From an uncultured bacterium (lineage in GTDB: Bacteria > Bacteroidota > Bacteroidia > Bacteroidales > Marinifilaceae), in the NCBI GenBank assembly GCA_905216195.1, contig CAJMSX010000002.1, positions 55,306 to 119,305 on the forward strand: a stretch of DNA of 64,000 nt, read 5' to 3'. Below the pieces are notes generated by a model that had not been told where the DNA came from, searched no databases, and saw only the letters and a program-made list of their open reading frames with translations. Below are positions 53,778-62,755 of the stretch, one piece after another; positions within the stretch are counted from its first letter, which is position 1, and the number at the start of each line of letters is the position of its first letter. Position numbers and translations under genes: made by a program.

Positions 53778-55259
53778 ATGTTTGATGAAGACGCATTATA
53801 TATTCTGAATCCAAAATATAAATTATTTAACGATAAGAATAGAATTTTATTGATTTCCAATACGGACAACGGAGCGGAATTTACTTTTTTGCACCCCGTT
53901 CACGCCCTCTTATTATCCTATTTCACCGGTAATAAACCATACGGACCATTGAGCCGGGAAATAGAGGATGAACTAGGGATCGATCCACAGAGCCTGCAAC
54001 ACACACTTTCTTCCTTTATCGAAACCAAAGAACAGGTAAATATAAAATATGACAATACCTATTTCACCTTTCCCCGGCGGTTAATCATCCACAACCGGAA
54101 AAAAGAAGTGAGAAACGATTTAAATAAAGAAGATTACCTGATAAATCCTCCTTATGATTTTTCGACACTTCGTTTGAATACGCCCCGGTCCATCCTGTTT
54201 GTCATCAACACGAACTGCTATACCCACTGTACTTATTGCTATGCCGATAGGAAAACGAAATACACTCCTCTCTCTACGGAACGGATCTTAAGCATCATAG
54301 AGGAAGCCCGGACCCTGGGGGTGAATATATTCGATATTTCGGGAGGCGAATTTTTATTACATCCCGATTGGGAAATCATAATAAAGAAATTACACGAGTG
54401 CGGCTACCGTCCGTTTCTATCCACCAAAGTACCCCTTTCGGAAAAAACGATAGATAAACTGATAGAAACAGGGGTGAAAAAGATACAGGTATCCCTGGAC
54501 AGCCTCGATGTATCCCTCCAATCTAAAAACATAGGCTGTAACGACTCCTATGTTCCTCAGATCATAAAGAGTATCGGGATATTGAATAAAAAAAATATGG
54601 AGATCCACATTAAAAGCACCTTCACCCGGGAGAGTTGTACGATCCCCAACCTTACCCAATTGCTGGACTTCGTCAATAGCCAAGAGCATATCAAATCCTA
54701 CAGTTTTACAGCCATCGGCTTTAGTCATTACCTTCCCCGGGATCACTTCCGAAGCATAAAACCCTCCCTGAAGCAGTTAAGGGAGGCTCAGGATTTTATA
54801 AAAAAATACCGAAGGAAAAATTTAATCGTCGACTGGGACTTCCGGGGAGTGCATTACAAAAACGAATACAAAAACCAAGCCGAGTTTAACGGAAGAAACC
54901 TGTGTACGGGAAATATCACCAGTTTTGTCTTATTGCCGGACGGGCAGGTAACGATATGCGAAGAATTATACTGGAATAAAAATTTTATCATCGGTAATCT
55001 CGCGCATCAAAGTATCGAAGAAGTCTGGAATTCCCCCAAAGCCCTCTCCCTGTTTCATTTGAAAAAAGAGGCCATTACGCCTCAAAGTGCATGTAAAACA
55101 TGCCTGGATTTCGAAAAATGCAGACACAAGCTAGGGGTATGCTGGAAAAATGTCCTGGCCTATCATGGCGAGGATAAATGGGATTATCCGGACCCCACCT
55201 GCCCCCGTTCACCGATCTTAAACGAATCTATTGACTATTTAGCGTATGAAGAAGTTTGA
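53778..55259 (+). CDS. Radical SAM/SPASM peptide maturase 1 with RRE-like N-terminus
   Basis: The 493-aa enzyme has a radical SAM motif CYTHCTYC (Cys147, 151, 154) with DISGGEFLLH downstream, and a SPASM-type C-terminus: LCTGNITSF, TICEELYWN, CKTCLDFEKCRHKLGVC and DPTCP supply Cys for auxiliary iron-sulfur clusters. The first 120 residues (YILNPKYKLFNDKNRILLIS, FLHPVHALLLSYF) look like a PqqD/RRE-type winged-helix that binds RiPP leaders. Such enzymes make thioether or C-C cross-links in Cys-rich peptides. The ACP gene overlaps its last 14 bases, so translation is coupled. Confidence 0.92.
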   Translation: MFDEDALYILNPKYKLFNDKNRILLISNTDNGAEFTFLHPVHALLLSYFTGNKPYGPLSREIEDELGIDPQSLQHTLSSFIETKEQVNIKYDNTYFTFPRRLIIHNRKKEVRNDLNKEDYLINPPYDFSTLRLNTPRSILFVINTNCYTHCTYCYADRKTKYTPLSTERILSIIEEARTLGVNIFDISGGEFLLHPDWEIIIKKLHECGYRPFLSTKVPLSEKTIDKLIETGVKKIQVSLDSLDVSLQSKNIGCNDSYVPQIIKSIGILNKKNMEIHIKSTFTRESCTIPNLTQLLDFVNSQEHIKSYSFTAIGFSHYLPRDHFRSIKPSLKQLREAQDFIKKYRRKNLIVDWDFRGVHYKNEYKNQAEFNGRNLCTGNITSFVLLPDGQVTICEELYWNKNFIIGNLAHQSIEEVWNSPKALSLFHLKKEAITPQSACKTCLDFEKCRHKLGVCWKNVLAYHGEDKWDYPDPTCPRSPILNESIDYLAYEEV

Positions 55260-55515
55260 TTTTGCCGAGTTAAAAAATTGTTTGATGGAAGTTAAATTCG
55301 ATACCCTGCCCGAAAATGTATCCGAAGATTCTCCTTTCTATACGATAGACCTGGAATCTATGGATATGATAGAGGTTCTTTTTATGATTGAAAAAAAATA
55401 CGGGATTAATATCCCTTTAACCATTATAGCTAAAAACGATACCCTGGGCGTGTTTATTCATAAAATAAATGAGCTGATCCATCGAAAACAAGACAGTATA
55501 TCATCATTAACCTAA
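55246..55515 (+). CDS. Acyl carrier protein-like protein in locus B
   Basis: The 89-aa protein is acidic and helical with a phosphopantetheine site DLESMDMIEV (Ser38) and the following VLFMIEKKYGINIPL helix of ACPs. The usual DSL is ESM here, so the site is slightly atypical. Because it overlaps the radical SAM gene and lies in a peptide locus with a GNAT gene, it probably carries an acyl group for peptide acylation rather than serving general fatty-acid synthesis. That link is inferred. Confidence 0.82.
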   Translation: MKKFDFAELKNCLMEVKFDTLPENVSEDSPFYTIDLESMDMIEVLFMIEKKYGINIPLTIIAKNDTLGVFIHKINELIHRKQDSISSLT

Positions 55516-55530
55516 CTAAAAGTATTTATC

Positions 55531-55695
55531 ATGAAAACGACAAAATTTATAAAGCAATTCCCGAAAATTACCAAGCAGGAAGTGGTAAGCATGGAAATCA
55601 TGAATCAAATGGAAGGAGGTAAATGTACCGGAGTTTGTGCGCAAGGCTGTTTAAAGAAAAATATAAAAAGCAATAACACTTACCCGGGCGAATAA
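55531..55695 (+). CDS. Locus B precursor peptide 6
   Basis: This 54-aa peptide has leader MKTTKFIKQFPKITKQEVVS, MEIMNQMEGG and the core CTGVCAQGCLKKN (Cys32, 36, 40). It carries a true Gly-Gly (29-30) before the core, unlike the other copies, which supports cleavage there by the C39 exporter. It is separated from the others by the radical SAM 1 and ACP genes and followed by a stem-loop. It may be the partner of the second radical SAM enzyme. Confidence 0.85.
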   Translation: MKTTKFIKQFPKITKQEVVSMEIMNQMEGGKCTGVCAQGCLKKNIKSNNTYPGE

Positions 55696-55702
55696 GCAGC
55701 GG

Positions 55703-55750
55703 TTCAGGAGGAGCGTCCCTACCGAGCGATACGGCAAGGCCGCTCCTGAA
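55703..55750 (+). other. Stem-loop after precursor 6
   Basis: TTCAGGAG (55703-55710) pairs with CTCCTGAA (55743-55750) with GC-rich pairing inside. No T run follows, so it may protect the precursor mRNA or lower read-through into the downstream genes rather than end transcription. Confidence 0.45.
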
Positions 55751-55837
55751 AGAGAATAAGTGAGAAACAAACTGCCAATACGGTTACGGACAAAAAACGA
55801 CCGGTTCAAGTAAAATAACTAATAAAACTAAAACGAA

Positions 55838-58222
55838 ATGTCTATGAAAACACCTACAGTTCACTATCCGTACCGACAGATATGGATGTGCCTTTTTTTA
55901 TTATTTTCTGTTTCTTCCTTATTTTCTCAGGAAAATTATATTACGGTCAACGGTTATATACACCATAACGACAAACCGATCGAGAATGCCTATATCGAAT
56001 TCAGCAAAGATTCGGTCTTTGAAATTTTCACATCGGGTCCCGACGGAAAATTCACCACGACTCCCCTACCCAAAGGAGAATACAATATAAATATAACGCA
56101 TATCGCCTATAAGCCTTTATTTAAAGTGATCCCGATACAGGAGGTCATGAACTTTCAAATGGAAATAAGCGACCATATGCTGGATGAAGTTACGGTGCAG
56201 GGAAATTTCAAAAAAGCTCTCCGGGTGAGAGACGGGAACATGATTTTAGATCCTTCCTTTTTGGGCAATATCCAAATGAATTCGGCTTTCCAGCTCCTCA
56301 CGAAAATCCCCGGTGTAAACATCTCTGCATCCGGGATTACCTTAAACGGTTTGAGTTCAGGCCTTAAAATCGACGGGCGTACCACGGGACTTTCTTCTTC
56401 CGCCATCAACGCCTATCTGAAATCCATTCCGGCAGACAAGATCAAAGAAATCGTCGTCATGTCTTCTTCCGCCAGCGAAAGTGCATCGAACGTGGGAGGA
56501 ACCATCAATATTGTTTTAAAAAAGGAAAAAGAAGACTCCCACTCCTTAAATTTAGGCGGCAACCTGGAATATGTCACCGAGAAACTCGGCGGCTCGTCCA
56601 ACGGTTATTATTCTACCCAAAGGGGAAACACCTATCTCTCTCTTTTTCTGGAATATGAAAATACGTACGTGAAAGAAAAAAGAACCACTTTTACGAATTA
56701 TTCAAACAAAGATTTTTCCGATGAATTCCGAAAATACGATTCGAGAGGAAATGATTATTTCGGCGTACTGAACTTGGATTACAAGTTTAAAAACAACGAC
56801 GTCATTCATACCAACGCTTCTTTCTATATAGAAGATTATAACAGGGATGCCCGCGATACCATCGATTATTTTCAGACCGATCAACTTTTTGAACATACCT
56901 ACGATAAAACAAAATTCGACGACAAAGGCGACCTGTTCAGAATTTATGTGGATTATAAAACCAACGACACCTTAAAATTAAAACACGAATTAGGCTACGG
57001 GATTGTCTGGGGTAAATCGGACAGCCGCATGAAAAACGACAACACCACCCATGCCTCCGGCCTGATGGATTTATCGAAAATTCACATCAAAAACAGACAT
57101 TACGGCCATCAGCACCAGCTGCATTACGATCTGGTTTACTCGGATAAAAAAATAGAATTTAAACTGGGAGCCCGGGCGGATATAGGAGAACTCAACCCTT
57201 CCAGCCGGTATGATTCGATCATCCGGGATTTACCCGTCTATAACCCTTTATTTTCTTCCAAATACAAACTACATGAAAATATCTATGCGGCATACGCCTC
57301 TTTGCGATACCGGCTCAATAAGATTTCTTTATATGCCGGATTAAGAGCCGAGATGACCGATATGTCCGTCCATTCGCTTTACGACAACGTAAAGTGGAAA
57401 TACAACAAAACGCATCTCTTCCCTTTCGTAAAAATTTCGGGAGACTTTAATTCTTACAACACTTCCTTATCGCTTTCAACCGGGATAGACCGGCCGCCCT
57501 ATCTGTATTATACGCCCAATTACAGGTATATGTCCAAATACAGTTATTCGACCGGAAATCCCCATTTGCTCCCCTCCTTATTTTATAAAGTAGGATTTGA
57601 AAATCTCTTCTTCGATTTTCTAAAAATCGATTTCACATATATCTATAAGAAAAATAGCTACAAATCCATCACCTACAACGGAGAAAAGGATTTTGAAGAA
57701 ATCACTACCTATATGAATTATTCCAATGAAAACCGATTTATCCTGAACTTTTACCTGCCCTACGTTTTTTCTAACGATAAAATCAGCGGCTACCTGGGAT
57801 TTTACGGACAGTATGCGAAATTGGTCGACTATAAAAAACAATTAAATTTTTATACCACCGAACCGAAAGGATACGTCATTACCAATTCCACGGATTATAA
57901 CATCACCAAAAACCTTATGGTCGGGTATAGTTTTAAATACCAGGGATTGGCCTATTTCGAACAAACTAAAATGAAATCGTTCTATCGCCTTGATTTATAT
58001 TGTTCATACACCTACAAGAAATTTACGTTCGGTTTTCAAGCCTCCGATGTGTTGAATAAAGACAACCCCAGAGGTACCTGGTATTATGTAAACAATATTT
58101 CAGATTATAACATTCACAGCTATCAACAAAGATTCGGCATAAACATCCGGTATAATCTGTTGAAAGGGAAAAAGATAAAACAAAGAGAAAATAAAGGAGC
58201 AAACAGTTCCAGATTTCAATAA
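55838..58222 (+). CDS. TonB-dependent receptor-like outer-membrane barrel, locus B
   Basis: The 794-aa protein has a signal peptide (LLFSVSSLFSQ), a carboxypeptidase-like domain (about 32-110), a plug domain (VRDGNMILDPSFLG, LLTKIPGVNISASGI, VVMSSSASESASNVGGTINI) and a C-terminal barrel of the OMP_b-brl type. It is the counterpart of the protein at 43064 in locus A. It could pass the mature peptide through the outer membrane or serve as its receptor or immunity factor. The ATG at 55844 is an alternative start. The gene is 15 bp before the second radical SAM gene. Confidence 0.87.
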   Translation: MSMKTPTVHYPYRQIWMCLFLLFSVSSLFSQENYITVNGYIHHNDKPIENAYIEFSKDSVFEIFTSGPDGKFTTTPLPKGEYNINITHIAYKPLFKVIPIQEVMNFQMEISDHMLDEVTVQGNFKKALRVRDGNMILDPSFLGNIQMNSAFQLLTKIPGVNISASGITLNGLSSGLKIDGRTTGLSSSAINAYLKSIPADKIKEIVVMSSSASESASNVGGTINIVLKKEKEDSHSLNLGGNLEYVTEKLGGSSNGYYSTQRGNTYLSLFLEYENTYVKEKRTTFTNYSNKDFSDEFRKYDSRGNDYFGVLNLDYKFKNNDVIHTNASFYIEDYNRDARDTIDYFQTDQLFEHTYDKTKFDDKGDLFRIYVDYKTNDTLKLKHELGYGIVWGKSDSRMKNDNTTHASGLMDLSKIHIKNRHYGHQHQLHYDLVYSDKKIEFKLGARADIGELNPSSRYDSIIRDLPVYNPLFSSKYKLHENIYAAYASLRYRLNKISLYAGLRAEMTDMSVHSLYDNVKWKYNKTHLFPFVKISGDFNSYNTSLSLSTGIDRPPYLYYTPNYRYMSKYSYSTGNPHLLPSLFYKVGFENLFFDFLKIDFTYIYKKNSYKSITYNGEKDFEEITTYMNYSNENRFILNFYLPYVFSNDKISGYLGFYGQYAKLVDYKKQLNFYTTEPKGYVITNSTDYNITKNLMVGYSFKYQGLAYFEQTKMKSFYRLDLYCSYTYKKFTFGFQASDVLNKDNPRGTWYYVNNISDYNIHSYQQRFGINIRYNLLKGKKIKQRENKGANSSRFQ

Positions 58223-58237
58223 TTAAAAAGGCATATC

Positions 58238-59710
58238 ATGGAAACCAACTACATTCTGAACCCGGAGTATTTTTTAGTGAACGACCGAAACCGGATCCTA
58301 TTGACCACGGAATACGATAACGGTCTTTTAGTGAGCTTCATCCATCCCGTCTATGCTTTATTGTTATCCTATTTCAAAGGAGAGGAACCCCTGAGCGTCA
58401 TCTCGAAAAAAATAAGCGCGGATTTCGATACACCGGAGCAGAAAATCCTCGAGATCCTTCAGCCCCTGATCGAAAATGAAGAATCCCTGAATTTAAAATA
58501 CGACAACCACGTTTTTTCATTTCCGAAGGCCGTCTTAATCAAAAATGAAAAGCAGGCGAGAAGAGACGATATCGAAGCGGAAAATTTCATGATTTCTCCT
58601 CCTTATGACTTTAAAACCATCCGGTTGCACAAGCCCCGCACTTTAATGTTCGTCATCAACACCACCTGTTACACCGATTGCATCTATTGTTACGCGGACA
58701 GAAAAACCAGATACAAACCGCTTGAAACGTCCCGGATACTCGATTTTATAGACGAAGCGAAAAAATTAGGGATAGGTGTTATCGATCTGTCCGGCGGAGA
58801 AGTGGTATTACATAAAGATTACGACATCATCCTGAAAAAATTGGTGGAATCCGGCTATAACCCCTATATCTCCACCAAAGTGCCCGTTTCGCGCCGGCAA
58901 TTGGAAGTATTGAAAGAAATAGGAATAACCCGGTTGCAATATTCGGTAGACAGTTTCCTCCCCGGTTTACAAAAGAAAAATTTAGGGGTAAAAGAAAGTT
59001 ATGCGGAAGCGCTGAAAAACTCGATCGGTTATGCCGATACCCTCGGTTTTGAATTAATCATCAAAAGCACCCTAACCCAAGAAACATTAACCGTCGAAAA
59101 CCTGGATGTACTTTTTCAATACCTGCTTTCTTTAAAAAATATTCAGAAATATACGTTTACCCCGGTGGGATACAGCCATTTTAAATCCCGGGAGTTGTAT
59201 AAAAGTATAAAACCGACCCTGGCACAGGTGAAAGAGGTAAAAGCTTTTCTCGAAAACAAATATGCCGCCGTCCCCTTCGAGATCAACTGGGATATGGGAG
59301 CCATTCATTCCCCGGACGAATTCAGAAATTCTCAGGAATTTAAATCCAGAGCGTTGTGTACGGGAAATGTGACCGGTCTGATTGTTCTCCCCGACGGCAA
59401 GGTCACCATATGCGAGGAATTGTATTGGAACGAAAATTTCATTATCGGAGACCTGACCAAAAACTCCATCCAAGAAATCTGGAATTCCCCCAAAGCAAAA
59501 GCCTTATTTAACCTTTCCCGGGGCGAACTGCCCAACAACAGTTTCTGCAACGAATGTCCCGATTTTGAAAAATGCAGGCATAGGCTGGGCGTCTGCTGGA
59601 AAGAAGTGATCGCTTGTTACGGAAAGGAGAATTGGGGATATCCGGATCCCCGTTGTCCTTTGGCCCCGGAAATGGATAAAGAAACAAAAAACATGTTAAT
59701 CTATGTCTGA
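58238..59710 (+). CDS. Radical SAM/SPASM peptide maturase 2 with RRE-like N-terminus
   Basis: The 490-aa paralogue of the enzyme at 53778 has the radical SAM motif CYTDCIYC (Cys144, 148, 151), DLSGGEVVLH and the same SPASM Cys pattern: ALCTGNVTG, TICEELYWN, CNECPDFEKCRHRLGVC, DPRCP. The N-terminal 120 residues are again RRE-like (YILNPEYFLVNDRNRILL). The two enzymes align over the full length but differ throughout, so they likely act on different precursors or positions. The GNAT gene overlaps its last 8 bases. Confidence 0.92.
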   Translation: METNYILNPEYFLVNDRNRILLTTEYDNGLLVSFIHPVYALLLSYFKGEEPLSVISKKISADFDTPEQKILEILQPLIENEESLNLKYDNHVFSFPKAVLIKNEKQARRDDIEAENFMISPPYDFKTIRLHKPRTLMFVINTTCYTDCIYCYADRKTRYKPLETSRILDFIDEAKKLGIGVIDLSGGEVVLHKDYDIILKKLVESGYNPYISTKVPVSRRQLEVLKEIGITRLQYSVDSFLPGLQKKNLGVKESYAEALKNSIGYADTLGFELIIKSTLTQETLTVENLDVLFQYLLSLKNIQKYTFTPVGYSHFKSRELYKSIKPTLAQVKEVKAFLENKYAAVPFEINWDMGAIHSPDEFRNSQEFKSRALCTGNVTGLIVLPDGKVTICEELYWNENFIIGDLTKNSIQEIWNSPKAKALFNLSRGELPNNSFCNECPDFEKCRHRLGVCWKEVIACYGKENWGYPDPRCPLAPEMDKETKNMLIYV

Positions 59711-60581
59711 CGATATTACCGTTCGTAAAATCGAAAAAAGTGCCTGTAAATCCTTTCATGAAATAATAGGCAAAAATAAATTGGAGGATGAGAATCTTTA
59801 TGTGATCGGAATATCGCATAAAGATACGCTCATCGGGTTTCTTTCCTATTACGATGAAACCGAGATTCTTCTATTAAACAAGATTTATTTACTGCCGGAA
59901 TTCCGGCACAGAGGATACGGTACTATGCTGATCCGGGAATTCCAGCGGTGGGCTTCCGGCTCGAAAACCGATATCCTGGCAAAAGTGTTTCATGTAAAAT
60001 CCGAAGAAGCGGAGGAAATCTTAACGTTCCTGGTAAAAAACGGGTTCGGTAAGCCGGTTTTAAAAAATACATATTTCATCCTGGACTTCCGGAAAGTCCA
60101 GGATACTTTCATAAAAAAGAGATTCGACGATAAGGGGCAAATCGTTAACGACCCTTTCCAAATTTACAATTTCCAACAAATCAAAAAGGACCAACACCTT
60201 TTCCAAATCGTAAACGCGTACAGTAAAGAGTTCAATTCTTTTAATTATTTGGAAAGAAACAAGCAAAATGTGTACGATTCCTTTTTTATAAACGACAACG
60301 ACGTACTGGGCTGGTTTTGTTTTGAAGTAAAAAGCGATACTCATATTCAGGTGGATTCCCTCTTTTCCAATCCCAAATACCGGTATAGCATTTTAGGAAT
60401 ACGGCTTTTTAAAATCATGTTCGATCAGTGCTGTAAAGTGAATCCGAATACCAAAACTGTCAGTTTCAACGTCGATCCGGACAAACAAAAGTTATTTCAT
60501 GCCTATACCCTCATTTTTCACGAATCCATCATTCATACCGTAAAAGTATGGTATACCTATTTTTATATACATGAAAATTAA
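59703..60581 (+). CDS. Double-GNAT acyltransferase in locus B
   Basis: The 292-aa protein has an N-terminal GNAT domain (about 1-140) with the acyl-CoA/pantetheine-binding RHRGYG (68-73) after LNKIYLLPEF, and a second, degenerate GNAT-like half (about 145-292) with VLGWFCFEVKSDTHIQVDSLF. It transfers an acyl group to an amine. Overlaps of 8 bases with the radical SAM 2 gene and 11 bases with the exporter gene show tight coupling. With an ACP in the same locus, the likely donor is acyl-ACP and the acceptor a Lys or the N-terminus of the peptide. That substrate is an inference. Confidence 0.85.
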   Translation: MSDDITVRKIEKSACKSFHEIIGKNKLEDENLYVIGISHKDTLIGFLSYYDETEILLLNKIYLLPEFRHRGYGTMLIREFQRWASGSKTDILAKVFHVKSEEAEEILTFLVKNGFGKPVLKNTYFILDFRKVQDTFIKKRFDDKGQIVNDPFQIYNFQQIKKDQHLFQIVNAYSKEFNSFNYLERNKQNVYDSFFINDNDVLGWFCFEVKSDTHIQVDSLFSNPKYRYSILGIRLFKIMFDQCCKVNPNTKTVSFNVDPDKQKLFHAYTLIFHESIIHTVKVWYTYFYIHEN

Positions 60582-62754
60582 GTATTTCCGTCAATTAGAT
60601 AATTCCGATTGTGGCCCTGCTTGTTTATGTACCATAGCAAAATACTATGGAAAAGAATTTTCGGTTTCTTACCTGGCTAAAAGAAGCTATAAAAAAAAAA
60701 CAGGGACTTCCCTCCTCAACCTGAAGGATAGTGCCGAGGACCTGGGATTCGAATGTGCAGGCATCAATACCACATTCAAACGCCTTATCGAACTCAATGC
60801 TTTTCCCTACATCATCCATTGGAATCAAACCCATTATGTCGTTCTCTATGCTATAAAAGAGGATAAAGTCCGGGTGGCCGATCCTTCCAAAGGGCTATTG
60901 ACCTATAAGAAAAACGTGTTTATGAAATGCTGGACAGGAAGCAATGAGGATGAATCCCGGCCGGGAATAGCCCTGGTATTGAGACCGACGGAAAAGTTTT
61001 ATGAACAGGAAGAAATAAAAGACGATAAAATTAAATTCAAATCTTTATTCCGTTACATCCTTCCTTATAAAAGCTACATCCTGAAAATATTTTTCGGACT
61101 GGTCATTGCCGGATTAATCAGTATGTCCCTGCCCTTCATAACGCAGTTGGTCGTGGACAACGGGATTCAGAATAAAAACCTCACCTTCATCACTTTACTA
61201 TTTATAGCGCAGTTGCTGCTGATCCTGTGGCAGTCTTTCACCCATTTCGTGCAAAACTGGCTGCTTTTACACGTCACCTCCCGCATCAGCGTATCGCTCG
61301 TCTCCAATTTCCTGGACAAGCTGATGAAGTTAAGAATTTCATTTTTCGATTCGAAAATGATAGGGGACATCATACAGAGGATAAACGATTACGACCGGAT
61401 AGAAAGCTTTCTCACCAGTTCGCTGATCAGTATCATCACCATACTGGTTACCTTTCTTATATTCGGTAGCGTAATCTTAAAATACAGTTTCTATATCCTG
61501 TTGATCTTTCTGATCGGAAGCGTTTTTTACGTGCTGTGGGTGGTATTGCTGATGAAAAAAAGGGCGGTTGTCGATTATATGAAATTCCAGGAAACGGCCC
61601 TGAATTACAGCAACGTTATCCAAATCATTACCGGCATTCAAGACATAAAACTCAACAATTGTGAAAAGAAAAAACGCTGGGAATGGGAAAAAATCCAGAT
61701 CAAGCTGCATGAAATAACGATGTTCGGCTTAAAACTCTCCCAAACTCAGCAAATCGGCGGCGACCTGATAGACCACATCAAAAATATACTGATCTCGTTT
61801 GTGGCAGCGAATTTTGTTATCAAAGGGGATCTGAGTCTGGGAATGTTTTTTGCCATCCAATTCACCGTCGGCCAACTCAACGTTCCCCTCTATCAGTCGG
61901 TAGGTCTGATGCAATCCTGGCAAGACGTAAAATTAAGCTTAAAACGCATCAATGAAATTTACGGAAACGAAGAAGAGGAAAACCTCCACTCCACCCAGGA
62001 AAATATTTATCCGGATATGGATATTGTATTTGAGAATGTTTCGTTCAGATACGGGGGTACGAATTCTCCAAAAGTCTTAAAAAATCTGTCTTTCGTCATT
62101 CCGCACAATAAAATCACGGCGGTCGTCGGCGCAAGCGGAAGCGGGAAGACCACCCTGTTAAAACTGATTTTAGGCTATTACGACCCTACGGAAGGGGATA
62201 TACGCTTGAACGAGACTTCCCTGAAAGAAATAAACAAAAGTTGCTGGAGGAGTAAATGTGCCATTGTCATGCAGGAAAGTTTCATCTTTTCGGACTCCAT
62301 CACGGGCAACGTCGGATTATCCGAAGAGGAACCGAACCTGTCGCGGGTAAAAAGAGCTTGTGAGATTGCCAATATCGATTCCTTCGTATCTTCCATGCCG
62401 ATGGGATATGGGACCCGGGTTGGTTCGGAAGGGCAAAACCTGAGCACCGGACAAAAACAACGCTTGTTGATTGCCCGGGCCGTGTATAAAGATGCCAACT
62501 ATATTTTTTTAGACGAGGCCACCAACTCTTTGGATGCCACGAATGAAAAAAGCATCATGAACAACCTCAACAAGCACTTTACCAACAAAACCGTATTGAT
62601 CATCGCCCACCGGCTAAGCACAGTCAAGCATGCAGACAATATCATTGTGCTGGACAAGGGCACTATCGTGGAAATGGGGAAGCATGCCGATTTGATAAAC
62701 AAAAAAGGGTATTACTACACCTTGATCAAAGACCAATTAGAATTAGGAGAGTAA
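60571..62754 (+). CDS. Peptidase-containing ABC transporter (C39), locus B
   Basis: The 727-aa exporter has a C39 domain with Cys14 (SDCGPACLC), His88 (NQTHYVVLY) and Asp104 (ADPSKG), six membrane segments, and an ATPase domain with Walker A GASGSGKTT, signature LSTGQKQR and Walker B YIFLDEA. It should cut the leader from the modified peptides after G or GG and export the core. It has the same length as the exporter at 45162. It starts within the GNAT gene and ends 1 bp before the mini-HlyD gene. No full-length membrane fusion protein or TolC-like gene is present. Confidence 0.95.
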   Translation: MKIKYFRQLDNSDCGPACLCTIAKYYGKEFSVSYLAKRSYKKKTGTSLLNLKDSAEDLGFECAGINTTFKRLIELNAFPYIIHWNQTHYVVLYAIKEDKVRVADPSKGLLTYKKNVFMKCWTGSNEDESRPGIALVLRPTEKFYEQEEIKDDKIKFKSLFRYILPYKSYILKIFFGLVIAGLISMSLPFITQLVVDNGIQNKNLTFITLLFIAQLLLILWQSFTHFVQNWLLLHVTSRISVSLVSNFLDKLMKLRISFFDSKMIGDIIQRINDYDRIESFLTSSLISIITILVTFLIFGSVILKYSFYILLIFLIGSVFYVLWVVLLMKKRAVVDYMKFQETALNYSNVIQIITGIQDIKLNNCEKKKRWEWEKIQIKLHEITMFGLKLSQTQQIGGDLIDHIKNILISFVAANFVIKGDLSLGMFFAIQFTVGQLNVPLYQSVGLMQSWQDVKLSLKRINEIYGNEEEENLHSTQENIYPDMDIVFENVSFRYGGTNSPKVLKNLSFVIPHNKITAVVGASGSGKTTLLKLILGYYDPTEGDIRLNETSLKEINKSCWRSKCAIVMQESFIFSDSITGNVGLSEEEPNLSRVKRACEIANIDSFVSSMPMGYGTRVGSEGQNLSTGQKQRLLIARAVYKDANYIFLDEATNSLDATNEKSIMNNLNKHFTNKTVLIIAHRLSTVKHADNIIVLDKGTIVEMGKHADLINKKGYYYTLIKDQLELGE

Positions 62755-62755
62755 A

